NCBI RefSeq assembly: GCF_000744815.1
Contig: NZ_JQMQ01000005.1
Span: 3,666,055 to 3,730,054 of the forward strand
Origin: Phaeacidiphilus oryzae TH49
GTDB taxonomy: Bacteria > Actinomycetota > Actinomycetes > Streptomycetales > Streptomycetaceae
Direction of reading: 5' to 3'
Length of the DNA: 64,000 nucleotides
Shown: one piece after another, positions 49,936-59,920 of the stretch
Numbering within the stretch: the first letter of the stretch is position 1
How the letters are laid out: every line of letters starts with the position of its first letter
Notes under the pieces: model-generated
The model's database searches: none
Told to the model about the DNA's origin: nothing
Seen by the model: the letters and a program-made list of their open reading frames with translations, nothing else
Program-made: the position numbers and the translations under genes

Positions 49936-50739
49936 TCAGTTCCCGTCCCAGACATTGGTGTTGCGAAGTTGGGCGAAGATTCGGGAAAGCAGCCGGGAAA
50001 CGTGCATCTGCGACATTCCGAGCTCATGGCTGATCTGACTTTGCGTCAGGTTTCCGAAGAACCGCAGAAGGACGATTCGCCGTTCTCGTTCCGGGAGTTG
50101 GACGAGGAGATGGCGGACCATGTCGCGGTGTTCGACATGGGTGAGCGCGCTGTCCTCGTAGCCGAGCCGGTCCACCAGGGCCGGCCCGCCGTCGCCGCCC
50201 TCGGAGGCGGCCTCCAGGGAGGCCGCGTTGTACGCCCGCCCGGCGTCCAGGCAGGCCCGCACCTCCTCCTCGGGGATCCGCAGGCTGGCCGCGATCTCCG
50301 GGACGCGGGGCGCCCGGCCGTGGGTGACGGTGAGCTCCTCGGCCGCGCTGGACACCTGGAGCCACAGCTCCTGGAGGCGGCGGGGGACGTGCATGGTCCG
50401 CACGTTGTCCCGGAAGTAGCGCTTGATCTCGCCGAGGATGGTCGGCAGCGCGTAGGTCGGGAACTGGACCCCGCGCTCGGGGTCGAACCGGTCGATGGCG
50501 TTGATCAGCCCGACCGTGCCCACCTGGACGATGTCCTCCATCGGTTCGTTGCGCCCGCGGAAGCGCGCGGCGGCGTACCGCACCAGGGGGAGGTTGACCT
50601 CGATCAGGGCCGCACGGACCCGCTCGTGTTCGGGTGAGTCGGGAGGCAGTTCGGCGAGTCGCTCGAACAGCGTGCGAGTCAACGCCCGGATGTCCAGGGT
50701 CTGTTGCTGCTGCTTCTCGCCGACTTGCTGAGCCCGCAC
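49936..50739 (-). CDS. SigB/SigF-type RNA polymerase sigma factor (second of a tandem pair)
   Basis: 267 aa with the same arrangement: region 2 ([48 protein letters not shown]), region 3 ([11 protein letters not shown]) and region 4 ([41 protein letters not shown]). GTG start, GAGGGG about 11 nt upstream. It is a paralogue of the adjacent sigma factor, more divergent in region 3 and lacking the long N-terminus. No anti-sigma gene is adjacent, so control must come from proteins encoded elsewhere, such as the GHKL ATPases or phosphatase in this window. Confidence 0.92.
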   Translation of the reverse strand: MRAQQVGEKQQQQTLDIRALTRTLFERLAELPPDSPEHERVRAALIEVNLPLVRYAAARFRGRNEPMEDIVQVGTVGLINAIDRFDPERGVQFPTYALPTILGEIKRYFRDNVRTMHVPRRLQELWLQVSSAAEELTVTHGRAPRVPEIAASLRIPEEEVRACLDAGRAYNAASLEAASEGGDGGPALVDRLGYEDSALTHVEHRDMVRHLLVQLPERERRIVLLRFFGNLTQSQISHELGMSQMHVSRLLSRIFAQLRNTNVWDGN

Positions 50740-50929
50740 GGACGTTGCACCCCTCGGTTCACCCCTCGAGGTCTGACCGGCGGCGGGCGGCTCTGCTTGG
50801 CGCTCGGTCCACCATCCGTCAAACCGGTCATAGCATCACAAGTCGCACGGTATGAGGGCAAGGACCGCAAATAGGTGTGTTGACGGCAGGGCGCCCCGGA
50901 AAGGGGCGCTGAGCTGGGCTTTCGTTCGG

Positions 50930-51094
50930 CTACTTGACCAGGTTGGTCATAAAGGTGCCTACCGCCTTGGCGGCATCCGAGATCCCCACGAAGCCCGTTC
51001 TGACCAGCTCGGAGGCGCGTACCGGGGAGGTGATGACGGTGTACAGCACAAATACGACCAGGAGCACTGTGATGATCTTCTTCGCCTGAGCCAT
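50930..51094 (-). CDS. 54-aa small membrane protein
   Basis: Short gene starting ATG after a good GGAGG site (51101-51107). The product MAQAKKIITVLLVVFVLYTV... has one N-terminal hydrophobic helix and a 30-residue polar/amphipathic tail ending TFMTNLVK. It could be a membrane peptide or a signal peptide with a short mature part; ITSPVRASEL contains a weak cleavage site. It lies 190 bp upstream of the sigma gene pair on the same strand. The length, codon use and ribosome site support a real gene; the function is unknown. Confidence 0.72.
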   Translation of the reverse strand: MAQAKKIITVLLVVFVLYTVITSPVRASELVRTGFVGISDAAKAVGTFMTNLVK

Positions 51095-51744
51095 GGCTGT
51101 TCCGCCTCCCTCGGTCAGTCCCCTGCCGACCTTCAGGCGGCAGCCTATCCGCCGGTCGGGCGAGCGTGGGGGCGCGCGGGAGGGTGGTGGAGCGCACTCG
51201 CGGGAGCTGTGCGAGCGGAGGGAAGGGCCGAAGGAGAGAAAAAAGGGGGGAGCGGTAGGGGGGACGAACCGCTCCCCCCGGCGGAGTCCCACAACCGGCG
51301 GCCGCGTCGGGGGGGAAGTCGCGGCGACCGGTCCCACAGCGGGGGCTCCGGATCACGCACCGAGGGGGTTCCTGCCAGACCGTCCCGGTACGACCTCCAT
51401 CCTCCGTGAGCGCCGGGCTGCGGGCAGCCGTCCTCGGACCCGTTCCAGCGGGACCTTCGCGGGGGATCGGAAGGGACCTCGGTCAGGACTTTCGCGCGGC
51501 CGGCTCGGGGGATGGCGGGCGGGGGGGCGGCTGCTCGGCCGCTCGGCGCTCGCCTGCTCGCCTGCTCGGCCGCGCGCCTGCTCGGCCATACGGTCGACCG
51601 CCTCCGCCGAACGCCTCTCCAGGCTGCCCACCGCTCGTGTGAACTCTATCGGTCGGGGGATTGCCGCCACCGTCCGTCTGTGCACGGTACCTAGGCCGTC
51701 GTCGACAGGCAGTTGACGATCAGTCAGGAAAGGTCCGGACGTAG
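51095..51744. other. 650-bp intergenic region with C/T-rich repeats
   Basis: Divergent promoters of the small membrane protein and the surface protein. No supported gene. Near 51530-51590 there are repeated CTGCTCGGCC/CTCGCCTG units. A purine-rich patch (about 51225-51260, GAGAGAAAAAAGGGGGG) stands out. A ribosome site AGGAAAGG lies 9 nt before the downstream ATG. Confidence 0.5.
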
Positions 51745-53157
51745 ATGCGACGTTTGTTCGGAGGACGGTGGTGCGGCCGACGGGCCGCGAGCACCGCCGC
51801 CGCCCTGCTGGTGCTCCCCCTGCTCGCGCTGGGCCCCGAGGCCGGAACGGCCTCGGCGGCCGGCGGCGGCTACGGCAGCTGGCGGATGAGCGGGCAGACC
51901 GGTTCGCTGAGCTTCCCGGTGACCGGCTTCCCCGCCGCCACCGTCGCCACCACCAGCAGCAGCCCCGCGGTACCCGGCGGCTCGTCCACCTTCCTCGGCC
52001 CGGCGACGCCGTTCGGTGCCGAGTTCGGCAGCTCGCGCGGCCACAACTACCTCTCCGTGCGGACCGCGCCCGCCGGGGTGCCCTCGGTCACCACCATCGA
52101 CTTCGCCTCCCCGACCCCGGCCGGCGGCTGGGGCTTCGCGCTCGGCGACATCGACGCGGACCATATGCAGATCAGCGCGACCGGCGCGGACGGGCAGCCG
52201 CTGACCGCCGACCAGCTCGGCTGGCAGGGCGCCTTCAACTACTGCGCGGTCTCCCCGCGCCCGGGCACCTGCACCCGCCCGCCGTTCACCGACGAGCCGA
52301 CCTGGGACCCGGCCACCAGCACCCTGGTCGGCAACGTGGTGGACACCGACGGCGGGGCGGGCTGGTTCAAGCCGACCGTGCCGATCCGGTCGATGACCCT
52401 CACCTTCTCGGTGCAGTCCGGCATTCCGGTGGGCCAGATCTGGATGGCCGCGCTGCACCGCGAGATCAGCGGGAAGGTCAGCCTGCAGGACGGCACTCCG
52501 CCGCCGTCCACCACGCTGCAGCTGCGGCATGCCGACGGCAGCCGGGTGCTGGACGCCGACGGCAACCCGGTCACCGCGGTCACCGACGACCAGGGCCGCT
52601 ACTCCTTCCCGGACGTGGCCGCGGCGGACTACCAGGTGGTGATGCGCACGCTGAGCGGCTTCCAGCCGGTCGGCCCGACCCGGCGGAGCGCGGAAACCGT
52701 CCGGCGCTCGGCGTACGAGGTGGACTTCGTGCTGAAGCACAAGCCGGTGAAGGTGAGGGAGCAGCAGCGGATCGCCGAGCCGCCGGTGGATCTGCCGAAG
52801 GACGCCCAGCAGGTGGAGATCCCGCTGCCGCCGGTCGACGGGTCACCCGTCACCGACGTCAGTGTGGTGAGCCCGCCGGAGCACGGCAGCGTGGACTTCC
52901 ACGACGGCGTGCTCACCTACCACGCGGAGCCGGGCTGCCCGCCGGAGGGCGTGGACCGGATCGCCTACGAGGCGTACAACCGCGCGGGCAGGGCGGTGCT
53001 GCGCGAGACCACCGTGCGGTACGCGCGCTGCATGGGGCCGACGCTGGCCGCCACCGGCACCGACGGGCGGCTCGCGCCGCTCGGGGTGGCCTCGGTCGGC
53101 CTGCTGCTGGCCGGCGCGGGAGCGGTGATCGCGGCTCGGCGACTGCGCAGGGGCTGA
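51745..53157 (+). CDS. Sortase-anchored (LAxTG) cell-surface protein with SdrD_B/CRLD domain
   Basis: 470 aa. Signal peptide (about 1-38), a mature beta-rich N-terminal domain (about 40-245), an SdrD_B/carboxypeptidase-regulatory-like beta sandwich (about 248-335: ISGKVSLQDGTPPPSTTLQLRHADGSRVLDADG ... TDDQGRYSFPDVAAADYQVV), another region ending in a Cys pair, and a C-terminal cell-wall sorting signal: LAATG (about 438-442), a hydrophobic helix and RRLRRG. LAxTG is the sortase class E motif of Streptomyces, so it is probably covalently attached to peptidoglycan. ATG start. Ligand unknown. Confidence 0.85.
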   Translation: MRRLFGGRWCGRRAASTAAALLVLPLLALGPEAGTASAAGGGYGSWRMSGQTGSLSFPVTGFPAATVATTSSSPAVPGGSSTFLGPATPFGAEFGSSRGHNYLSVRTAPAGVPSVTTIDFASPTPAGGWGFALGDIDADHMQISATGADGQPLTADQLGWQGAFNYCAVSPRPGTCTRPPFTDEPTWDPATSTLVGNVVDTDGGAGWFKPTVPIRSMTLTFSVQSGIPVGQIWMAALHREISGKVSLQDGTPPPSTTLQLRHADGSRVLDADGNPVTAVTDDQGRYSFPDVAAADYQVVMRTLSGFQPVGPTRRSAETVRRSAYEVDFVLKHKPVKVREQQRIAEPPVDLPKDAQQVEIPLPPVDGSPVTDVSVVSPPEHGSVDFHDGVLTYHAEPGCPPEGVDRIAYEAYNRAGRAVLRETTVRYARCMGPTLAATGTDGRLAPLGVASVGLLLAGAGAVIAARRLRRG

Positions 53158-53266
53158 CCGGCCGGTACCGCCGCCCGCCCTCGGCCCGGGTTCCTCCGGG
53201 CCGGGGGCGGGCGTTCGCGTGCCGGGTGTGCCGCGCACAGGTGGCGGGCCTCGCGCGGGCCGGCGA

Positions 53267-55927
<2,661 letters not shown>

Positions 55928-55947
55928 GACCACAGCCGAGACCGGAA

Positions 55948-55986
55948 ATGCCGATGCCCCGTCCGGTGAAGACGGGGCATCGGCAT
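55948..55986. terminator. Bidirectional terminator
   Basis: Perfect 16-bp stem ATGCCGATGCCCCGTC (55948-55963) and GACGGGGCATCGGCAT (55971-55986), 7-nt loop, between the hypothetical gene and the convergent tRNA-Ser(CGA). Confidence 0.9.
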
Positions 55987-56001
55987 CGGTACTGCTGAGA
56001 G

Positions 56002-56088
56002 CGGTAGCGGTGGGATTCGAACCCACGGTGGAGTTGCCCCCACACACGCTTTCGAGGCGTGCTCCTTTGGCCGCTCGGACACGCTACC
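56002..56088 (-). tRNA. tRNA-Ser (CGA anticodon)
   Basis: Minus strand. Acceptor GGTAGCG (56082-56088) pairs with CGCTACC (56003-56009). Anticodon CGA corresponds to plus-strand TCG at 56052-56054. Long variable arm of class II; T loop GGTTCGAATCC. Confidence 0.95.
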
Positions 56089-56115
56089 GGGGGAGAGCCT
56101 ACCCGAAGGGGGTGC

Positions 56116-56661
56116 TCAGTCCCAAAACGGTTCCCGGGGGTCGGGGTGCTGGTCGCGGCGGTCGTCGAAGAAGGCTGTCAGCTGGGCCGCGCAGTCCTCG
56201 GCGAGGACGCCGTGGACCACCTCGGGGCGGTGGTTGAGGCGGCGGTCGCGGATCACGTCCCAGAGCGATCCGGCCGCGCCGGCCTTCTCGTCCACGGCGC
56301 CGTAGACCACCCGCCGGAGGCGGGAGAGGACGATGGCGCCCGCGCACATGGTGCACGGCTCCAGGGTGACCACCAGCGTGCAGCCGGACAGCCGCCACTC
56401 CCCCACCCGCTCGGCCGCCTGGCGGATGGCCAGCACCTCGGCGTGGGCGGTGGGGTCGCCGACCGCCTCGCGCTCGTTGTGGCCGCGGCCGATCAGCTCG
56501 CCGTCCGGACCGTAGACCAGCGCGCCGACCGGCACGTCGCCGGTGGCCGGGGCCAGGGCGGCCTCGGCCATGGCGGCGCGCATGGGCTCCCGCCAGCGGT
56601 CCCGCACCGGGTCGGGGCGGGGGTGGTGCTGGGCGGGGGCGGCGGTCACCGGTTCGTGCAT
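56116..56661 (-). CDS. tadA: tRNA adenosine(34) deaminase
   Basis: 181 aa. Cytidine-deaminase fold with the zinc site H73-A-E75 (DPTAHAEVLAIR) and PCTMC (C103, C106). It deaminates A34 to inosine in tRNA-Arg(ACG), whose gene is at 25760-25832. The chosen ATG gives about 25 extra N-terminal residues compared with the core; a shorter form could begin at Met27 or Met31. The partner gene upstream on the same strand is the deaminase-associated protein. The end of the gene lies 27 bp from tRNA-Ser(CGA). Confidence 0.92.
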   Translation of the reverse strand: MHEPVTAAPAQHHPRPDPVRDRWREPMRAAMAEAALAPATGDVPVGALVYGPDGELIGRGHNEREAVGDPTAHAEVLAIRQAAERVGEWRLSGCTLVVTLEPCTMCAGAIVLSRLRRVVYGAVDEKAGAAGSLWDVIRDRRLNHRPEVVHGVLAEDCAAQLTAFFDDRRDQHPDPREPFWD

Positions 56662-56707
56662 ACCCCCCAGTCTGGGGGGTGCTCTGCCGTTCGGGTCGTC
56701 AGGTTGC

Positions 56708-57313
56708 TCAGCGGACGGCTTCCAGGACCTCTCCGCAGCCCAGCGCGTCGGCGATCTCGGCCAGGGCCTCGCCCGGGCCGGCGCTCTCCGCGCTGAGGTC
56801 CATCAGGGTCTTGGCGTCCACCCCGAAGTCGATCAGTACGCCGGCGTCGCCAAGCGGCCCGGCCGGAACGGCGTCGTCGTCGGCGTAGTCGTCGGCTTCG
56901 GTGTCTTCGGGGTCGTCGTCCTCGTCGTCGGATTCGAGCCGGTCCGGGGCTTCGGCCTGGGCCTCGGCCTCGTCCAACTCGGCGACCAGGTGGTCGAGTT
57001 CGTCGAGCCCGTCGCCGGACTCGCGGCCCAGCAGTTCGTCGGTGAGGATGATCTCCCCGTACGCGCTGCGCGCGGCCGCGCTGCCGTCCGAGACGAAGAT
57101 CCGCGGGTCCTCCTCGCCGTCCACCCGGACGACCGCGAACCACGCGTCCTCCTGCTCGATGAAGACCAGCACCGTGTCCCCGTCGCCGGCCGACTCGCCC
57201 GCCTCCCGGGCGAGGTCTGCCAGGTCGGAGAGGGTTTCGATGTCGTCAAGCTCCGTTTCGCTCACGTCCCACCCGTCCTCGGTGCGAGCGAGCAATGCAG
57301 CGAAGTACGCCAC
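56708..57313 (-). CDS. tRNA adenosine deaminase-associated protein
   Basis: 201 aa, very acidic. N-terminal MAYFAALLARTEDGWDVSETELDDIETLSDLADLAREAG and EDPRIFVSDGSAAARSAYGEIILTDELLG are typical of the actinobacterial family found beside tadA. A central run of Asp/Glu (about 125-145) is low-complexity, and the C-terminus is GEALAEIADALGCGEVLEAVR. Biochemical role unproven; a role with TadA is inferred from conserved adjacency. GTG start. It precedes tadA with a 46-bp gap and is probably co-transcribed. Confidence 0.85.
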   Translation of the reverse strand: MAYFAALLARTEDGWDVSETELDDIETLSDLADLAREAGESAGDGDTVLVFIEQEDAWFAVVRVDGEEDPRIFVSDGSAAARSAYGEIILTDELLGRESGDGLDELDHLVAELDEAEAQAEAPDRLESDDEDDDPEDTEADDYADDDAVPAGPLGDAGVLIDFGVDAKTLMDLSAESAGPGEALAEIADALGCGEVLEAVR

Positions 57314-57548
57314 CAGGACTCTCCCAGGGTCTCAGCTCTTTGCGGACCGGCGGGGTGACCGCCGCAGGCGGAGGCATCGCCCCCAACCGCATCGTGACAG
57401 AAAGCGCCGCGTTACGGGGGCTGTTCGCGCGCGCGTCCTGGCTGGTCGTGTCGTGGCTCACGCGGAAGCGGATTAGGTTCCTCCGGTTGGCCCCGGCCGG
57501 GGCCGGGCTCGCTTTCGGTCGGCGTTCGGCGTCGCGTACTGTCTCGAC

Positions 57549-58187
57549 ATGCGGATTCACGTCGTCGACCACCCCCTGGTCGCGCACAAGCTGAGCACCC
57601 TGCGCGACGAGCGCACCGACTCGCCGACCTTCCGGCGGCTCGCCGACGAGCTGGTGACCCTGCTGGCCTACGAGGCCACCCGGGATGTGCGCACCGAGAC
57701 CGTGGAGATCACCACGCCGGTGGCGGTCACCCAAGGCGTGCGGCTGAGCCACCCGCGCCCGCTGGTGGTGCCGATCCTGCGGGCCGGGCTCGGCATGCTG
57801 GACGGGATGACCCGGCTGCTGCCGACCGCCGAGGTCGGCTTCCTCGGCATGGTGCGGAACGAGGAGACCCTGCAGGCCGAGACGTACGCCTCGCGGATGC
57901 CGGAGGACCTGTCGGGCCGTCAGGTGTATGTGGTGGATCCGATGCTGGCGACCGGGGGGACGCTGGTCGCGGCGATCAGGCTGCTGATCGAGCGAGGCGC
58001 GGACGACGTCACGGCGCTGTGCCTGCTGGCGGCGCCGGAGGGGGTGGCCCGGATGGAGAAGGATTTGGCCAGGCAGCCGGTGACGGTGGTGACGGCGGCG
58101 GTCGACGACCACCTCAACGAGCACGGGTACATCGTTCCCGGCCTGGGCGACGCCGGCGACCGGCTGTACGGCACGGCGGGGGACTAG
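57549..58187 (+). CDS. upp: Uracil phosphoribosyltransferase
   Basis: 212 aa. Full UPRT family match: [81 protein letters not shown], and the PRPP-binding loop [18 protein letters not shown]. Salvages uracil to UMP with PRPP. The catalytic uracil-binding C-terminus is [21 protein letters not shown] start; no strong ribosome site (GTACTGTCTCGAC). Divergent from the tadA-partner gene. Followed by the second palindromic repeat element. Confidence 0.95.
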   Translation: MRIHVVDHPLVAHKLSTLRDERTDSPTFRRLADELVTLLAYEATRDVRTETVEITTPVAVTQGVRLSHPRPLVVPILRAGLGMLDGMTRLLPTAEVGFLGMVRNEETLQAETYASRMPEDLSGRQVYVVDPMLATGGTLVAAIRLLIERGADDVTALCLLAAPEGVARMEKDLARQPVTVVTAAVDDHLNEHGYIVPGLGDAGDRLYGTAGD

Positions 58188-58194
58188 CGGTCGC

Positions 58195-58357
58195 GCCGCA
58201 GGCGCGAGCCAGGGGCGCGGGGAACCGCGCGGCCGACGCGCGACGGCGCCGCGGCCGGCGACGACTACTGGGTCGCAACCCAGGCACCGTTGTCGACTGC
58301 GGCGCCGTTGCACGCGGGCCGCGCGGTTCCCCGCGCCCCTTGCTCGCGCCTGCGGCG
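58195..58357. repeat. Nested-palindrome intergenic repeat element, copy 2
   Basis: AGGGGCGCGGGGAACCGCGC (from 58211) with its complement ending at 58340; middle ACGGCGCCGC (58243-58252) with GCGGCGCCGT (58299-58308); inner CTGGGT-CGCA-ACCCAG (58268-58283). Outer arms extend imperfectly to 58195 and 58357. Same nested plan and shared words as the element at 40838-40968. It fills the gap between the convergent upp and LytR_C genes. Confidence 0.87.
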
Positions 58358-58399
58358 CTCCGTTCGGGCCGCGGATCGGGGGATCAGCGGATCAGCGGA

Positions 58400-59074
58400 T
58401 CAGCAGTGCGACGGGCTGGCGCTGGCCGCCGGGTGCGGGTGGGCGGCCGCGGCCAGCGCCGCGGAGGCCTGCTGGGGGGTGGCCAGCGCCTTGAAGCCGG
58501 TGCCGATGACCAGGTCGACGGCGGCGTCGGTGCGCGAGTCGGTGGTCGCCTTGGCGCCCGGGACCTCGGTGCCGACCACCGTGGCGACCTGGTCGCTGGA
58601 CGGTCCGCCGATCACCTGCGCCGAGCCCGTGACCTTGTTCTCCAGCGCGGCCGGCGCGTTCCCGATCTTGCCGATCTTGAACCCGCGCTGCTTCAGCTGC
58701 GCGGCCGTCTGGGCGGCCAGACCCGGGCGGTTGGTCGAGTTCAGCACGTTGACGGTGATCGCGGACGGCGCCGGCAGCCCCGCCTGCGGAGCCGCGGAGG
58801 CGCTCGCCGAGGCGGCGTCGGCCGCGCTCGCGGTCGCCGCCCGGGCGGCCGCCCTGCCGTTGCCCGCGCAGCCCACCGCCGCGTTGGCGGTGGGCTTGCC
58901 GCCGAAGACGCCGATCAGCTGAACGGTCCCCCAGCCGAGCACGCCCGCCACCACGACGGCCGCGACCACCGCGAGCAGCTTCCGGCGCTTGTTCGGCCGA
59001 TGCAGCCTGGGGTACGCGTTGCCCGTGATCCGGTACTGCTTGCCCTGCATGCCCGGGGGCGTCAGCATGCTCAC
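58400..59074 (-). CDS. LytR C-terminal (LytR_C) domain membrane protein
   Basis: 224 aa. A short basic N-terminus, one transmembrane helix (about 33-57: LLAVVAAVVVAGVLGWGTVQLI), an Ala/Ser linker, and a LytR_C domain (about 104-200: ITVNVLNSTNRPGLAAQTAAQLKQRGFKIGKIGNAP). The full LCP transferase domain is absent. LytR_C domains are found with cell-wall polymer ligases. GTG start after GAGGAGG. The C-terminus ends in an Ala/His/Pro/Ser tail with a final Cys. Probably in one operon with the DGLHR-motif gene at 59273. Confidence 0.87.
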   Translation of the reverse strand: MSMLTPPGMQGKQYRITGNAYPRLHRPNKRRKLLAVVAAVVVAGVLGWGTVQLIGVFGGKPTANAAVGCAGNGRAAARAATASAADAASASASAAPQAGLPAPSAITVNVLNSTNRPGLAAQTAAQLKQRGFKIGKIGNAPAALENKVTGSAQVIGGPSSDQVATVVGTEVPGAKATTDSRTDAAVDLVIGTGFKALATPQQASAALAAAAHPHPAASASPSHC

Positions 59075-59272
59075 CGTGGTCGCCTCCTCGTTGGGCGGGG
59101 ATGCCTGGGGATTGCCAGGGGATTGGCTGCTACCACGAGACTAGTGCCGGGCCCGGACGGTGGGAACTAATAGATCATCATATGGGCGACCAGGACACCC
59201 GAATGGGCGCCTGCGCCGTATCGGGCCGTCTCGTAAAGCGACCTGACGGGTGCTCAGCGCACCCCTGCCGCC

Positions 59273-59623
59273 TCACTCGTCGAGTTCCGCCGCCTCGCCC
59301 CCACCGCCGACGATCTCCTTGCCGTCCTCGTCGAGTTCGAGCACCCGCGCGTGGAGGACCTGGCGCTGCTGGAGCGCGGCTCTCACCGCCCGGTGGAGAC
59401 CGTCCTCGAGGTAGAGGTCGCCCCGCCACTTGACCACATGGGCGAAGAGGTCGCCGTAGAACGTGGAGTCCTCGGCGAGCAGCGTCTCCAGATCCAGCTG
59501 GCCCTTCGTGGTGACCAACTGGTCCAGGCGTACCGGGCGGGGAGCGACGTCCGCCCACTGGCGGGTGCTCGCCCGGCCGTGATCGGGGTACGGCCGTCCA
59601 TTGCCGATGCGCTTGAAGATCAC
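59273..59623 (-). CDS. Conserved actinobacterial protein with ParB/Srx-like DGLHR motif
   Basis: 116 aa. MIFKRIGNGRPYPDHGR, WADVAPRPVRLDQLVTTK, then FAHVVKWRGDLYLEDGLHRAVRAALQQRQVLHARVLEL. The DG-x-HR motif resembles the nucleotide-binding loop of ParB/sulfiredoxin-fold proteins. Public annotation often calls this family VapB-type antitoxin (recollection), but no toxin gene is adjacent. It is followed by the LytR_C gene on the same strand. ATG start; the upstream TTTCCGTGTGATC is poor as a ribosome site. Function unknown. Confidence 0.72.
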   Translation of the reverse strand: MIFKRIGNGRPYPDHGRASTRQWADVAPRPVRLDQLVTTKGQLDLETLLAEDSTFYGDLFAHVVKWRGDLYLEDGLHRAVRAALQQRQVLHARVLELDEDGKEIVGGGGEAAELDE

Positions 59624-59920
59624 ACGGAAAGCCTACCGGTCCCCGGGGCCGCCCTGCAGCAGGGCATGGGAGGCGCGGGGGCCGCCGGCGCGCGCCGGGG
59701 CCGGTCGAAGTCGGTGGCCGAGGTAATCGAAAAAGCGCCTGAAAAGACGTTGCTTCGATTTGCTCCGATCATCAGATCGAACAGTTCCGGTCGGTCCTTC
59801 ACCGGAACGAATTCAGTGTGCCAGAGCGGGATTTGGGCCCGCTGCGTCCTGAGTACTGTGAAGCGCTCCAAGTCCCACAAGGGGCCCGGTCAACTTGATC
59901 AAGTGCACACCGGAGGCTCG
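59624..59920. other. Divergent promoter region of the conservon
   Basis: 297 bp without a gene. Two AT-richer patches (59720-59800 and 59850-59905) probably hold the promoters of the divergent DGLHR gene and cvnA. CGGAGG at 59911-59916 serves as the cvnA ribosome site. Confidence 0.5.
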
